This document shows, piece by piece, positions 12,550 to 25,200 of a stretch of DNA of 64,000 bases. The position numbers and the translations under genes were made by a program. Position 1 is the stretch's first letter; every line of letters begins with the position of its first letter. The notes beneath the pieces were generated by a model. It searched no databases. It was not told the DNA's origin and worked only from the letters and a program-made list of their open reading frames with translations. The DNA comes from Prunella strophiata (lineage: Eukaryota > Chordata > Aves > Passeriformes > Prunellidae). The stretch is taken from NCBI GenBank assembly GCA_036583965.1, contig JAZBQD010000034.1:14507040-14571039 (forward strand), given 5' to 3'.

Positions 12550-15100
12550 CTCTCTTATTGAAACAAGTTTTGAAACATCTTATCTAGCAGGAAAAATGAG
12601 TGTCAGCTAACCATTAAAATAATTCAATTAGCAGGCAATTCACTGAAGAAAAGAAAGGAAAAATATCATCCATGTCTCAGAAGAAGCATCCCACTAGTGC
12701 CTTCAAAGCATACATACAAAACACCTATCAACCTTATTTTTGATATTACATTAATATTGCAGATACTTGGGACTTATGAGATATACCTTAACTGTTTTTG
12801 ATAGGTAGCCTCCATACATCACTCTTGATGTAGGTTCTCAGTATCAAATGATTAATCTTTACCAGTAGGCTTCAGTCAAGAAAAAGGCAGATAATTCATT
12901 CAGTGGAATGACTAGTTCTCATTCCTGCCCTGAGTTTTTTTGTTACCAAGAAAATCACATTGGCATGCCATGCTGTGCTTCAAGTCTCAGTGCCTCTGCA
13001 CTCACCTTTCAAGAAACAATTTTTCTCTAATAACAGAGAAAAGACACTGAAGTTAATTAAGAAGAAGAAAAGAAGTTAATTAAAATGCCATACCTCACAC
13101 CAGATTTTGATTTTGACAATCTAATGTCCAAATCTCTATAGATGAACAGGTAAGTTTCTCTAACCTCCCCCAAATCTTAATAGCCTTGCATTTCATCAGA
13201 GGAGCATCCCATAGAGCTTGATGTAAATGTGTACTAGTTTGGGCTCACATATCTGGATGCCCACAAGAATGTGCTTTGTTACTAAATGCTGTTTTAAAAA
13301 AACCCAGACATTGTGTATGTGTATACACTATATATATACAACCTCATTTTTGAACAATGCTGTAATGAATAGAGGTTAGAAAAGGTCTGGTGCAATAATA
13401 TAGAAATGGACTGGTTGTCATGGTGAATAAAGTGGTGAAGACTAAGCCAAACACATTTAATTTTATTTAAACTGCTATTCAGAAAGCCATGAAAGCATTT
13501 TTCTGTTTGGAAGAAAAATACCAGAGGCCTACAATAATGGATTTCATTGACATAAGTACATGGAATATAATGTAAATATCTTTTAACTTAAGGCATAGTA
13601 TTTACCATTTTAATATTAAAACAATCTCGTGTAGAATTCCGCCAGAAACCTGCTAGATCAGTAAGTTAGCTAAAGCTAAAGACAGCATGCAGGTGTCCCC
13701 AATATCCTAGGTAACAGATATTAAGCCTGTAGCCACAGCATCTTGCCTTTCAATTCCTTAGTAGAAGGCATCAAGTGCATCATTTGTCTGATAGATAGAC
13801 CTTTTGAACTAATGCTGTTTAGAAGCAAATACTATATTCTTTTCCAGTGAGCTGATCTATACATCAATTTATAGATGAGAATTTAGTGGGAGTGCTACTA
13901 GACAAGGTAAAATAGCATCACCTAACTGCCTTTCATGTGCCCATGGGAGAGCTCAAGTGTTTCTGCAGTCTTGATCCTATGCTACAATGCTTCTTGCTGG
14001 GAGTCTTCTCTCTGCCTTTTAGCTGAGACTATCCAACAATAGAAATATTTCTCTCAGTCAGTTCTAAATGCCAAATCAATTATTGAAGTTATTTAGTGCT
14101 ACAAGAATATCCTATGTTTTTCACAGTTTAGTAGCTCAACTTCATGCCTTTCAACAGTACCTATAGCACAAGATTTGGTCTTTTCATTTTCTTCCAGCTG
14201 CCACTGTCAAAACACAAGTGTATCAGAGGCAGTGAAATGCCAAGCACATTTGGGAAAACACAGAATGTTGCCAAAGATTTACTTAAGTAGTGTATGCTGC
14301 ATGAAGTCATCAGTTCCCACTGACAGCCATAATCTTGTCACTTACTTTTATTTCCTATAGAAGCCAGGGCTTTGCAAGAATCTTAATTCACTTGAGTTCC
14401 CATTTGGGTAGTTACTGTAACTATAGAGAAAGCTCCAGCTCCTAGTGAAGAGCAATGCCTTGCAAGTAATTGAATAAACATTACTTTTATTTAGGCTGTG
14501 TTTCATGCAAATTTGTGCAGCATAATGGAAATAATTACAAATGAGTGACTTAAATGAAAAATCTCTATATGGAAAGAGAATGACATTCTGAGTCACATAT
14601 GAGATGTATAAGATGACAAAATGAGAACAGTAGTCAGGTGATGTGCCTGAAAGGAAAAAATAATAAACACTCAGCAAACCATTTTTCATGCAGAAGGGAT
14701 CGTGAAAGTAATTTTTGTGTGAACAAGAAGTTTTTCCTGCCAAGTTTTGGAGATTCAACCCTGTGATATTATATTATACCATCTATTAACAACTATTATC
14801 AAATACTTAAGTGTATAGTTAAAACCTCTATCTTTCCCCTCCCACCACATCCTCCTTTAAAAAAAACCACCACCTGTGAAAAATGTTTTCCTGCCTGGGA
14901 AACATTTTCTAATTATGTGGTACATTCTGAGTATAAAGAATGACAGACTTTAACACTATATGAAGTTTTCTCAAACCTTTTTTTTTTTTTAAATTGTCAG
15001 AGTTTTCAAGTAGGCTAAGAGCTAAAAAATTCTAAGCTATGGTCTCTTAACATAAGCACTTGAAGCAAACATTTGATTTCTCTGATAGTTTGGATGCTCG
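12550..15100. other. AT-rich non-coding stretch
   Basis: I see no supported gene here. A short alternating TA/TG tract lies around 13310-13340. An open frame of 136 codons on the minus strand (14348-14758) has a composition typical of random AT-rich sequence and is not accepted. Confidence 0.5.
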
Positions 15101-15109
15101 AAGCCGTAC

Positions 15110-15162
15110 CTTAGATTTCAGCTCACAGTTTTGTATCGTTCCACTGGCTTCTGAACCCAAGA
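15110..15162 (-). other. Candidate exon, 53 bp, strong acceptor
   Basis: On the minus strand a long pyrimidine tract ending TTTTTTTCCTGTAG is one of the better acceptors seen. It opens a 53-base segment ending at AAG|GTACGG. The open frame is 2 bases plus 17 codons, ending in phase 0, with peptide LGSEASGTIQNCELKSK. The product is not recognised and no matching exon lies close by. In a large gene that would not be unusual. Either a real short exon or a chance combination is possible. Confidence 0.27.
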
Positions 15163-15169
15163 CTACAGG

Positions 15170-18100
15170 AAAAAAAGTAAAAATCTTTATGACTAAAGGA
15201 GACATGACATAAGCAAAAGTTGGATGGAACAATCAAAAGACAAAGCAATGTTTTCACCGTGACTTCTGACCTTAACATCATTCTGAGCTCTTTGCAAAAA
15301 TGCTGCTGAACAGACAACACTATTATTACACCTTTTTTCTCAGTGCAGCAATAGAATATATTACTGGATCCTCAGATCTTTTGCTCATGGAGAGTAAGGG
15401 CTGTTACACACAATATTATTAATTTTGAATATTTCAAATAAGTACCTGTATGTTTACATGTTATAAATTTAAGAGCTATTTTAAGCAATATAAAGCAATG
15501 ACAGAAAATGAAAACCTTTCAGGTGCAATAGAACTGGAAGTCTCTATACCAAGTTGGAGATTGTAAGATTCTTGGGCTCAGTTAGGATTTACACCTTTTG
15601 TAATTTATGGTGGATTTTTCTTCCCAATTGTGCTATTTTCCAAAATAAATTAATATTTGTTTCTGGGTATAAAGTAGAAGAGCTCTCTATCTTTCAGGGT
15701 GAAGTTTTGATTCTGCCATCCCCAAATTATTAACTTCAAATTGTTATTAAAATTGAGAAAGAAAAGGATGGGTCTTGCATGTGGAACATTTTTTTTTGTT
15801 AACTAAATATTTCAAAGTCTGTCAAATTATATTTCCCATCAATTACAACTTAATGCAAAAATAACCTGATGATATATGTCAACCAAAATTCTATTCATTT
15901 TAGGAAGCAGCATTTCAGTCAAAGTACTTTTTAGTTCTGCTGAGTGAGAGGTGTTTCAGAGAAGTTATCAGCTTCATAATCCTATAATCCTGCAGATGAA
16001 TGGGAAGCCATCACTTAGCAGGTTACAAGCAAAGCTTATTGAAACACAGCATGCTCTGGCCACCACCAGTCACAGCTTAGAGCATCCAAAGGGGAATAAA
16101 ACTGCTGTACAACCCTGACAATAAATGTAAATATTAACATACACCCACAGAGCTTTTCAGTGCTAAGGTGTTATTCCTCAAATTCAGTGTAGACTGACCC
16201 AGCTTAAGCTCTAGCAAAGGCAACAAAACTTTGACAGTTTGTATTCAGAAGAATGTTGGATTTTTAGGTTGGGTGGTTTTTCACTAGGTGGATCATCTGC
16301 TCAGAATTAAAAAAAAAAAAAAAAAAAAAATACCCAAACCCAGTTTCTATATGTACACAAGATACATAAAATAGAGAAATTATAAAAAAGATTGTAGCTG
16401 GACAAGACACTTGAAGGCCCTGGCAAACCCCCTCATGAGTTCCTTACTGGCAAAATCTACAGAGTTTGTCAGTCCTGAAACAAATTATCAAGAGGAATCA
16501 TGCAGAACATCCACTCAAAGCAATTGAGTACTCAGGACAGAAGCAGTGGCTCAGAGGCAAGACATTACAACTTTGGTGTTTGCTCAGTCTTAATCTCCGG
16601 AAATAAAAACTTAAAAAGAAGACCAATGAAGGAATCATTTTACCTATTATTAATTTATTCATCATCTTATTTCAGAGACATACTAAAATCTTAAATTAAG
16701 GTTCTACTGGAATATATATCAACAAAAAAATGCCACAAACAGCCTTCTATTCATCCACTCAGAATCAGGTCTATTTGCTTTTTTTGACAAAATTTTATTG
16801 CTCCTTGGACTTATGAAGCCGATTCAGCTCCAGTGAGGGAAATGGAATTTTGTTGCCCAGTCCACAAATGTGTTCCCACTTATACAAGGCAGTTTTGTTT
16901 AACTTAGGAAAAATATTGCCAGGAATCAAATGTTCTGTGGGGTTTCCCATCCAAAAAGGCAAAAATTGGATTAATACACTTTGATTTTAAATAATGAACA
17001 AATCTTTATCTGAAATAATGCTGCAGGAAAGTGTTTTATTATAAATTTACAAAGCTCCTTGCAGTACTACATTTTGGTTGTGACAGTGTTGCCTCAGCTA
17101 TGTGAATGCCTGTTTCCCAAGCTAGTGTTGCATGTACTATTTTCAAATACAGTACAACTTCATCAATGTCATATTCAAAAACAGCCTCCAGAATATATTT
17201 GGTACTTTATATTCTAGTGGGCTTTAAAACTTTGTTTAAAGGCTGCTTCTGCCTGTTCGTTTTTATTTTGGGATTTAATTTACTCATGGAAGGTTAATTA
17301 GTCTTCAGATTTGTAATTAGAGCAGTGAGTCAGCTCTTCCCATCCTGTGGTATGGCCAGTTTTATAGTAGAGTCTCAAAAGAAGAGAATGCAATTTTCAT
17401 ATTTTTATGCAAATATCCTTACAGCATTAAATGAAATGGAGATGGAAATCTTTTCAACTCTTGTCTGTATAAGAATCCAATGCCAAAAGATTTCATTGGA
17501 AGCACTAGAAATAATAATAATAACAAAGGATCCTTCACATCCCTTATATACATTCTTATATCCCTTATATATGGGGAACTCCTTGCACAAGTGGGGAGTT
17601 CATTCCTGAAGGGAGGGGAAGGCTGCACTTTCTCTAAGCAAAGTGTTGTGCACTGTTGTTTACACAGACCCCAAATATTTCACAAAATACATTAAATTCA
17701 TCAGCTTTTAATAAAGCATTATGGTAGAGATTTCCTACTACTTAAATACTGTCACTCGATAATTCAGTACTTCAATAAGCTTATTTTGAAGGAAATATTT
17801 TTGCAAATTAAGCAGAAATGAAATTAGTCTGTTTTCAGAATTGCTGGAATTGAAATCCAATATTCAATCAGATCTTGAAATTTATCTATTAACCATAAAA
17901 GAGTAAAATCCTCAGTTATACTCCTATCTAATATGGTCTGGTTTTATTTCAGGTCACATTAAGAGGGATATAAGAAATCCTTAGGGCTCAGTAAAGAATC
18001 ACATCATCTACAGACAATGGATGCATTCCTTATCCAGAATAGGCCACTAAGATTCAGCAAAATTATGGCTGAATCAAAAAGTTATTTTCTCATCAGATGT

Positions 18101-19600
18101 AATGTTATACAAGCAAAGGAGAATATTTATGCAGACAGTTAGGATTTAACACTCTGTGGGGAGAAATGTCTTTGGACATTGAATTCTTGTTAGAGTAGTG
18201 TCTGAGAATGTCCAAAGTAAAAATTCAAAAAGACAAATGCAGAAGGATTTGGCAGATTTTCCCCACTGTATGCATTATGAATGTGTACAGATTGCATTTT
18301 TATATGTATTACATTTTTTATATTTCCTGTAATAAACTTCATGCTAGGAATACTTATCTCACCAGAGTTTAACCAGCTCAGCTGCCACTGTAAGTGTCCC
18401 CAACTGGAAAGAGAGAAGTGCTTTTTGGGAGTGACCCATTGCCTTCTAAGCCAGTATCCAACAGACACAGGACAAATCACTGATGAAGACATATTCTTCT
18501 CCCCACTGATTATAGTGGGAGCCTAGACTAAATGCTTCATTTGTGCATGTCTAGAAGACATCTGTAAAATGGAATTTCTATTAAAAAATTATTTGGGAAC
18601 AGAATACTAACTAGTTTAATTGATGAAGGCCAATTGGAAATGAGAAAGCACTGAAGCAGAATTAGTTACAAATACAACCTTGGAGGTTATGGAACTTTCA
18701 ACTTGTTCAGAATTCATTTTCTCCACTCCTTAAACTTGAAAATAATGAGTCCCTGAAACAAAGAATATGCTAGAAAGTAAAAGTTCCCTGATAACAAGAA
18801 ACTGACAGCTGATTTTCAGACATCACGTAACATTTCTTCAGATAACTCCATAAGAAATGTATAAAACCATTATAAGACAGTTCTCAAAACAGAAGTGCAT
18901 TGAAAAAAAGTTTTTTGAGCCTACTTGATCAAATCTAGCTGAGAGGAAATGTATTATGGCCTTAATGTGCAAGAAAAAGTGCCTGTATATGTGTCTGCTT
19001 TCATGCAAAATTTTGAAAGAAAGGAATAACTACAGACACATCCTGAACAAGCAGAGATGTCTCTTTCAGAAGGGTTGCTACAGATGAAGTAGAAAGTGGA
19101 TGGAGGATCTAATGATCTAACAAAATTTTCCTAAGAGTTTTGCATTACCAGTTTGGAGATAAGTACTCTAAAATGGAGCAAAATTGCACCTCCTGAAGTC
19201 ACTAGTGTTGCACAGTGGGGACTGGAGTGCTATCAGAACTCCAGAAAAGCAGATAAAATGTCACCATTATGCTTCTACAGTCAGTGAAGCAGTGACAGAA
19301 GCATTATCCCTTCTGAAATCTTAGTGCTTATTGACTTCATTTTGCCTCCAGATGCTGAAGGGTGTTACAAGACTCAGTCCAAGGATTTTCTCTCTGTGGA
19401 GTGCTCAGCTGCATCACTCTTAGGAATGCAAGTGGAAGTCTGGACATTAAACCCCCAGGTGAGCAAGTCTGGTCACCTTGCTCCCCTCAGCTATGACACA
19501 AAGAGGTCACCTTGCTTATTTGTAACAAGTCATGTGAGAGATATAAAGTGCAAACACTTTTTGAATTAGAAATGCTGGACAGAACCTATGTCCACGAAAG
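15170..19600. other. AT-rich non-coding stretch
   Basis: I see no supported genes. A poly-A run of about 22 lies at 16309-16330 and a short ATA/ATT triplet tract around 17508-17525. Several overlapping short open frames at 17325-17695 appear on both strands at once, which argues against any of them being coding. Confidence 0.5.
16309..16330. repeat. Poly-A tract
   Basis: An uninterrupted run of about 22 adenines. I found no recognisable retroposed sequence upstream of it. Confidence 0.9.
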
Positions 19601-19612
19601 TTTGCATTCCAC

Positions 19613-19789
19613 CTGTAAAGGCATTTCATCATGGGTTCCCACTGTGTTTCTGTATCACAGCTGCCAGCAGAGATAAAGCCTGAAAACTCCTGTACTAAAG
19701 CTGCATTTCTCTGAAATGGAACCTTCTCTACTCTCCTGAAGCTACCCCATCTTGCCTGCCTTAACATTTTTGATTCCATGGGAGAACTG
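19613..19789 (-). other. Candidate exon, 177 bp
   Basis: On the minus strand an acceptor ending TATTTCCAG and a TTTACAG|GTGGAA donor enclose 177 bases. One frame is open: 1 base, 58 codons, 2 bases. The peptide has mixed charge and no low complexity (includes RQARWGSFRRVEKV and SCDTETQWEP). The donor departs from consensus at positions +3 to +5. A shorter plus-strand frame stops just left of this segment. I do not recognise a family. Real exon, non-coding RNA exon and chance are all possible. Confidence 0.22.
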
Positions 19790-19799
19790 CTGGAAATAC

Positions 19800-20660
19800 A
19801 TGCCCTAGAACAGTTAAGGACACATATAGTACACAGGAATTGTTGGGAAGAGGAGGAAAGTATTTTTGGGTTTAAAATGAGTTTCAATTTTTGTCCATCT
19901 CACTCTTTTCCCCCTATCTCTTTCATTGAAATAGTTTTATTTCATCTCTAAGCTAAAACATTATTTGGAGGAAAATATCACTGATAGAAGTGGGCTCTTT
20001 GTGGAATAAACTGATTTTGTTGGCAAAATCTGCACATCATAGCTTTTTATATCACACTGACAATGGCTGCATTTCAATGACATTTCCAGCCTGCCTGGTC
20101 TTATCCACTACCAGCAGCTGCTTTAAAGTTTCAGGTGCTGTAACATGTTGGCAGCTGAACTTCATTGTCCTGAAGTTGGTTTTTTTTTCCTAGTTTATAA
20201 TACAGAAAGGACTCTTAGGAGCAATAGAATAAAAGAATAGCAAAAACTGTTCAAAGGTGTAAATATGGTGAAGGAGTGCATTACTAATAGCATCTGCTGA
20301 GGCAACTCAGCTTATTCTGTGATTTGGTGAATTCACAGAATAAACATGTTCATTAGAGTGGGAATGTAAATGGAAACAAAATTATCCTTATTAGTCACTC
20401 AGAAACAATTAAAAATGTTGAAAATATTCCTGCATAAGAAATTTTGGGCCTCAGAGTGCCAATGTTTTGCTCACTATTGACTTATTTTTACAGCTAGGTG
20501 CAGTGTTAAATGGCACATAAATGAAAGGCTCTAAAGTGACAAAGGAGATGACATAATATTCCAACCATAAATGTCAAAAGGAACAACATTCTGCTGTTCC
20601 TAAGTGTTCTGCTCCAGCCTGCCTCAGGTTTGACTGATGGAAGCCTTGCTACTTCTGTTA
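19800..20660. other. Non-coding stretch
   Basis: AT-rich sequence with no supported gene or repeat. Confidence 0.5.
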
Positions 20661-20667
20661 ATGACAG

Positions 20668-20783
20668 AGGAAGAAGAAAACAGCAGATTTGAAAAAGGGA
20701 CCAGTGGACAGCATTCACAATACTGATTCCAGGGAAATAACTGAGATGACTGAAGCACCAAATGCTTCTGAAGGACAGTTCAG
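20668..20783 (+). other. Candidate exon, 116 bp, plus strand
   Basis: A TTCTGTTAATGACAG acceptor opens a frame immediately after an in-frame TGA and stays open for 38 codons plus 2 bases to CAG|GTACCA. The peptide is hydrophilic: it starts RKKKTADLKKGPVDS and continues with acidic and polar residues including TEMTEAPNASEGQF. The frame also runs on past the donor to 21009, so a longer exon is possible. There is no recognised domain. On the plus strand this and 37441-37622 are the best candidates I found. Confidence 0.28.
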
Positions 20784-21166
20784 GTACCAGATATTAGTAG
20801 TCAGCCATTTTTCCAACTCCAATCACTATAGAAACAATCAAGACTTGCTGAGCCTCAAGGTTAGGATTAAAGTGGGATACAGAACCTGGGCAATGAAAAT
20901 TCTGGGTTCCCAGGAAACAGTACAAGAAATCAGTGGGGGAGAGAGAGAGGAAAGGGGAAAAAACCCAGACCTTGCTCTGGATAAACTCATAACTGGAATG
21001 AATACATAACTATCTGGATTTTAGACCAAGAGTTTAAAGGTAGTTTTCCTACACATGTCCCAGCTCTGAAACTTGGCAAATATTACAGGATGTGAGTATT
21101 GGCTAGTGAGTATAATATGAAGTAACAATCCATCCTGCTGCAGCAGTATTGCTCATGCTAACAGCT

Positions 21167-21185
21167 TTTTTTTTTTTTTTTTTTT
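21167..21185. repeat. Poly-T tract
   Basis: About 19 consecutive thymines in unique sequence. Confidence 0.9.
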
Positions 21186-22723
21186 AGCATATAGATCTTA
21201 GATTCCAGTAGCAATTTTTATGCTAGTTGGATTTTACCCCAAATTTATTGGAGAAAAGAGAGTGTCTAACTGTGCAACACTGTGCTGCAGTAGATAAAGC
21301 TGGATAACAGTAACTGAAAAGCAAACAAGTTGGATGGATTGTGTGTCTCTGGTTAGTTCAGAAGCAGTAACCAGGCATCTCTTACAGCAGGATTGCAGTC
21401 TCAGCCTGTGGGAGTGGCTGCTGGGAACAAGACAAATCTCTGGGATATCAAGAAATCTGGATCATTTATAAATTTCTCTTTCATTCAACCTAATTTATTC
21501 CAGTCTCATACCCTGCAGCCTTATGTGACTAGAATCATATCTTGAATTAGTTTATAACTTAAAAAGCATTTAATTTACTTTTGGAATAATTGAGAATTTT
21601 TCCATATTAAAATTTTTGATGTAAGTTACAGTCCAATGAAGCTGGAATTTCTTATATTTCTAGAATACTTAAAAATGGGGTTTGGAATTCAGCTGTATTT
21701 TTGGGGCCTAAATCTGACCCAACACTGTCCCACTGACTTTACCTGATTTAATTCCACTGCTATTTATATAAGACATTTTTTATACTTATCACACAGTTTA
21801 ATTGTCAGCTGATACTTCTCATATACTACTCCACATCTAGCAAGAAATCCAATTTTTTCTCTCAGTCCTCTTGTGCATTTCAAACAGTATTCTCATGGAA
21901 ATACAATGGTCAGTTTTAGAAGGTCGGGCAATAGGATTTCTACAACATCATTTCAGGCTTTATATTCATATTATTAACCCTTGTACAAGTCTTCAGGCTA
22001 TTTGTCTTCATGGGCTGTTTAAAATTCAGCAACTGTCATCTGTCTTCAGCCTCCTAAATAGCTTCAATTCTCCCTCATGTTCTTCACTTACTTTAGCACC
22101 CTCTTAGCTGCATTTTCTATCCCTATCTGATACTCTATTTGCCCTTCTTTGGAATCTTTTCTCCATCTGATTTCAGAACTGTCAGTGTCTTAACTTAATT
22201 CCTAACTACTTTAAAACCCTGTCTCAAATATCTTCTAACCTGACCAAGTAACATTACTGATTTTCTCTCAGCTTCTCTGTGAAACTGAGTCAAGTGGCAG
22301 CTTCAGGCTGTCAGAGAATTTGCTTGTGCTGTCATCCAGCTGACTGCAACAGAGAGTTCTCTCTTTTAAAAAGGAAAATTTGAGCCAGAGTGGAAGTTTG
22401 TTGAAGGGATCTGGTTTATCTAGTCCACTGTGCCATGACTATTTGTTTTGGATGGTCTTCTGCTTACCTTGCTAATAGTTATCAGTTTCCATAGAAGACT
22501 TGGCTGTGTCCATAGATATCCCACTGGGATTATGGTCATTCCTATGGCCCAGCAAAAGATAATTATTTTAAAATTCTTTCACTTTAGTTCAATTGACTGA
22601 AATTGCAGAGGTTCCACATTGTAGCCTGTAGAAGAATTTGTTTAGGGTGGCTCTTTGAGTGGATGTTTACCTCCCCAGCTTTGAGGCAGGAGGGTGTTTG
22701 AGCAGCTGCAACAGCATCTGAGG

Positions 22724-22739
22724 AAAAAAAAAAAAAAAA
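22724..22739. repeat. Poly-A tract
   Basis: About 16 consecutive adenines inside a GC-richer patch. Confidence 0.9.
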
Positions 22740-24899
22740 TCAGTGGGAGCCAAAGCTCTGCACTGTGTGAGTCCAGCAGTGATGGAAGAAGCCTGGAGCC
22801 TCTGTGGGCAGAGTGCACACACTCCCAGACAGATTGAGCTCTTCTGGAGGGAGCCCTGGGGGCAAATTAGGCTCTCTAACAGTAGGTGAGTAGATCCTAG
22901 GAGCAAAACCAAGAGCCAGACTGACAGTGGAGGTGTTGCCTGAAGAGTCCCACAATTTCACATCTCCATAACCACACCACTGATGGTGTTAGCTGGAACA
23001 CATATTGAACTTTTTGGTAGATGAGCCAAGAACCTAAACAAGCACTGACAAAGGGACTACAACCAAATTTTACAGTGAGTCAGGACAGAATACATTTCAT
23101 ATGATGCCTGAAATGTTATTGGGTATTTTGTCAGTCCATTAATTTTCAGTTCCAGAGAAAATATTCACTTAATTTAGAAAAACCCCAAACAACTACATAA
23201 AGTGTCTGAGTTCCTGTACAAAAATTTTCAACTCTAGATAAGACTGAAGTGTCTTTGTCACATCATTACATTTAAAGCATTATCTTAGAAAAGCTCAGCC
23301 AAGTCTAACTGACAGACTGATGCTGAAAAACAACCACTTAAAGGAATTGCTTAAATTATTTATTATTGAAAGAACATCTCCCCTTTAGAAGCCAGATTAA
23401 TAGATCTTCAAATTACATGTTGCAATCTGCATAAGATGGAATGAGATACTTGTAAATACGGAGATTGCTTTTATCATGTCGTGACATTTGTTCCCATGGG
23501 TTTTGAAATACAAATTATTTATATTAATTGATAGCAATGTGATTTAAACACTAGATATAATTTGAATTTTCACAGTACAAAAGCATTATTTGAAGTTTTT
23601 AATAAATGACATGTTATTTGCTAGAAACACTCTACAGGAAGCAACAAGACTGTATTAACTTCAAATATTTTTATATTAATATTGCTCCTATTTATTGCAC
23701 ACCACACTAATAGACAATAAATCCTCACAGGGGAAACAGTTATTTTCAAAATAATAGCTTACCTCATAAGTCATGTAAACAACCCTTTTATTGTTGTTTC
23801 ACCTCTAGCATTCATTGGATTTGACATATGAAAAAGTTTTATGTAGCTTTTATAATTTCATTTGTCCATAGTTTTCAAAATGATAGAAAATAATTTCCTA
23901 ATGAATTCAAATGTAGGATGTGGGCAAAACCCTCCTATACATCAACAGATACTCAGAATACACTGTAAAATGCATCCTAAATATAGCTCAACAATAAAAA
24001 CAGTCCAGAAAACATAAACCTCTAAGGGGGTGAATATTCTAATGTGCTGTGCTTTTAGCCACATTACTCAACCAGACTGTGACTAAGACAAATCTGCCCT
24101 GTGCCTCTTCTAAGAAATGACAAATGGAGTGGTCCTTTTCTAATCAATTTATGGAACTGCCAACATCAATAGAGCTCCAGCTTTCATCTCTGGGTACACA
24201 AGAACTAAAGTTGTCCACTTTTTTTCCTGAATTGCTGGAAAATTGACTTAAAAACCAACATTAATATGAGCCCTTCCCTGATCTGCAGAAATGGTTGTGT
24301 TTAAAAAATGACAGGAGTCACACTGAGCATCCTTGGCCTCCTACAGCCTGAAGACAGAACTTTGAAGCTGGGCCTTGAGTACCAGACTTGGGATCTTTGC
24401 TTTGGTCTCATTACAGAGACAGGGAACTCCCTCCTCCATCTGTGCAGATGTGCCACACCTGAGCACAAATTCAGGTCTTGATTTAAAGCACACCACCCTG
24501 AGGTTGCTGTTGACTCTGATACCAGAAGGAAATCTCAAAGCTTCCATTTAGAGATTTTGGGGATTTGATGACCTCAATCTACAGTCTAGTATCAGAGGAG
24601 TTTTAAAAGTATATAATGAAGCCATTTTTGGGTTTAAGCCTCCTTAATTGTTTTAGAAGCTGAAAATAACATAATTCCTGAATCTAATATGTGAGATGTT
24701 GTGAGGAGAGATATGAAAGTTGATATGTCTGAATATCTGGATTGAGGAATATAAAAGAATCTAAGACAACTGAAGACCATCCAAATTTAAATCTTGGACC
24801 ATGTAAGGTCATATACAGGGTGTGTGGAGAAACCAAAAATGTGGTGCAAATTGCACATCTCTGATCATATCAGGATTTCCAGGTGAGAGGAAGAACAGG

Positions 24900-25200
24900 C
24901 TGTTTAGTTCCCCCCTCCATTAACCCTGATCTCAGAAGGACTCGTGCTCTCAGGCAGTGTCACAGCAGGAGAAGAGAACTGGGGGGACAATGAAAGCCAG
25001 GGCTTCAAGCACTGCAGGATGGGTCAGTGCTGTCGTGTCCAGGGACAGACAACCTAAGCCCAGGCTCCAGGGCAGCAGCCTGGAATTTCAGGAGATACAG
25101 TCCTTGAGGAGCAGGCAGCCTGTTCCCTTCTGTAACCTCCAAGAGAAGGTTCTTTCCCCATGCTCACATCAAGGCATTTTCTCCCTCTCTGTCTAGCAGC
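24900..25200. other. GC-richer patch, unassigned
   Basis: This 300-base patch stands out from its AT-rich surroundings and is open for 79 codons on the plus strand and 115 on the minus strand at once. That pattern usually reflects base composition, not coding. It could be an old repeat, a non-coding RNA exon or a regulatory island. I cannot distinguish these. Confidence 0.3.

Larger units (their letters stand above)
20790..24900. other. AT-rich non-coding stretch with poly-T and poly-A runs
   Basis: A T run of about 19 lies at 21167-21185 and an A run of about 16 at 22724-22739. About 22670-22960 is GC-richer with overlapping short frames but no consistent exon structure. I cannot assign it to a repeat family. 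Confidence 0.5.

Noticed and set aside
12975..13050. 21- or 44-bp minus-strand microexon with an AAG|GTGAGT donor
   Set aside because: The donor is excellent but the acceptor choice is ambiguous and the segment is too short to judge. Nothing nearby matches in phase.
14348..14758. 136-codon minus-strand frame as a gene
   Set aside because: Composition is Ser/Phe/Tyr/Cys-rich as in random AT-rich DNA, with no exon boundaries. The length is within chance for this window.
22670..22960. Retrocopy ending in the poly-A at 22724
   Set aside because: GC-richer sequence lies on both sides of the A run and no gene-like frame precedes it.
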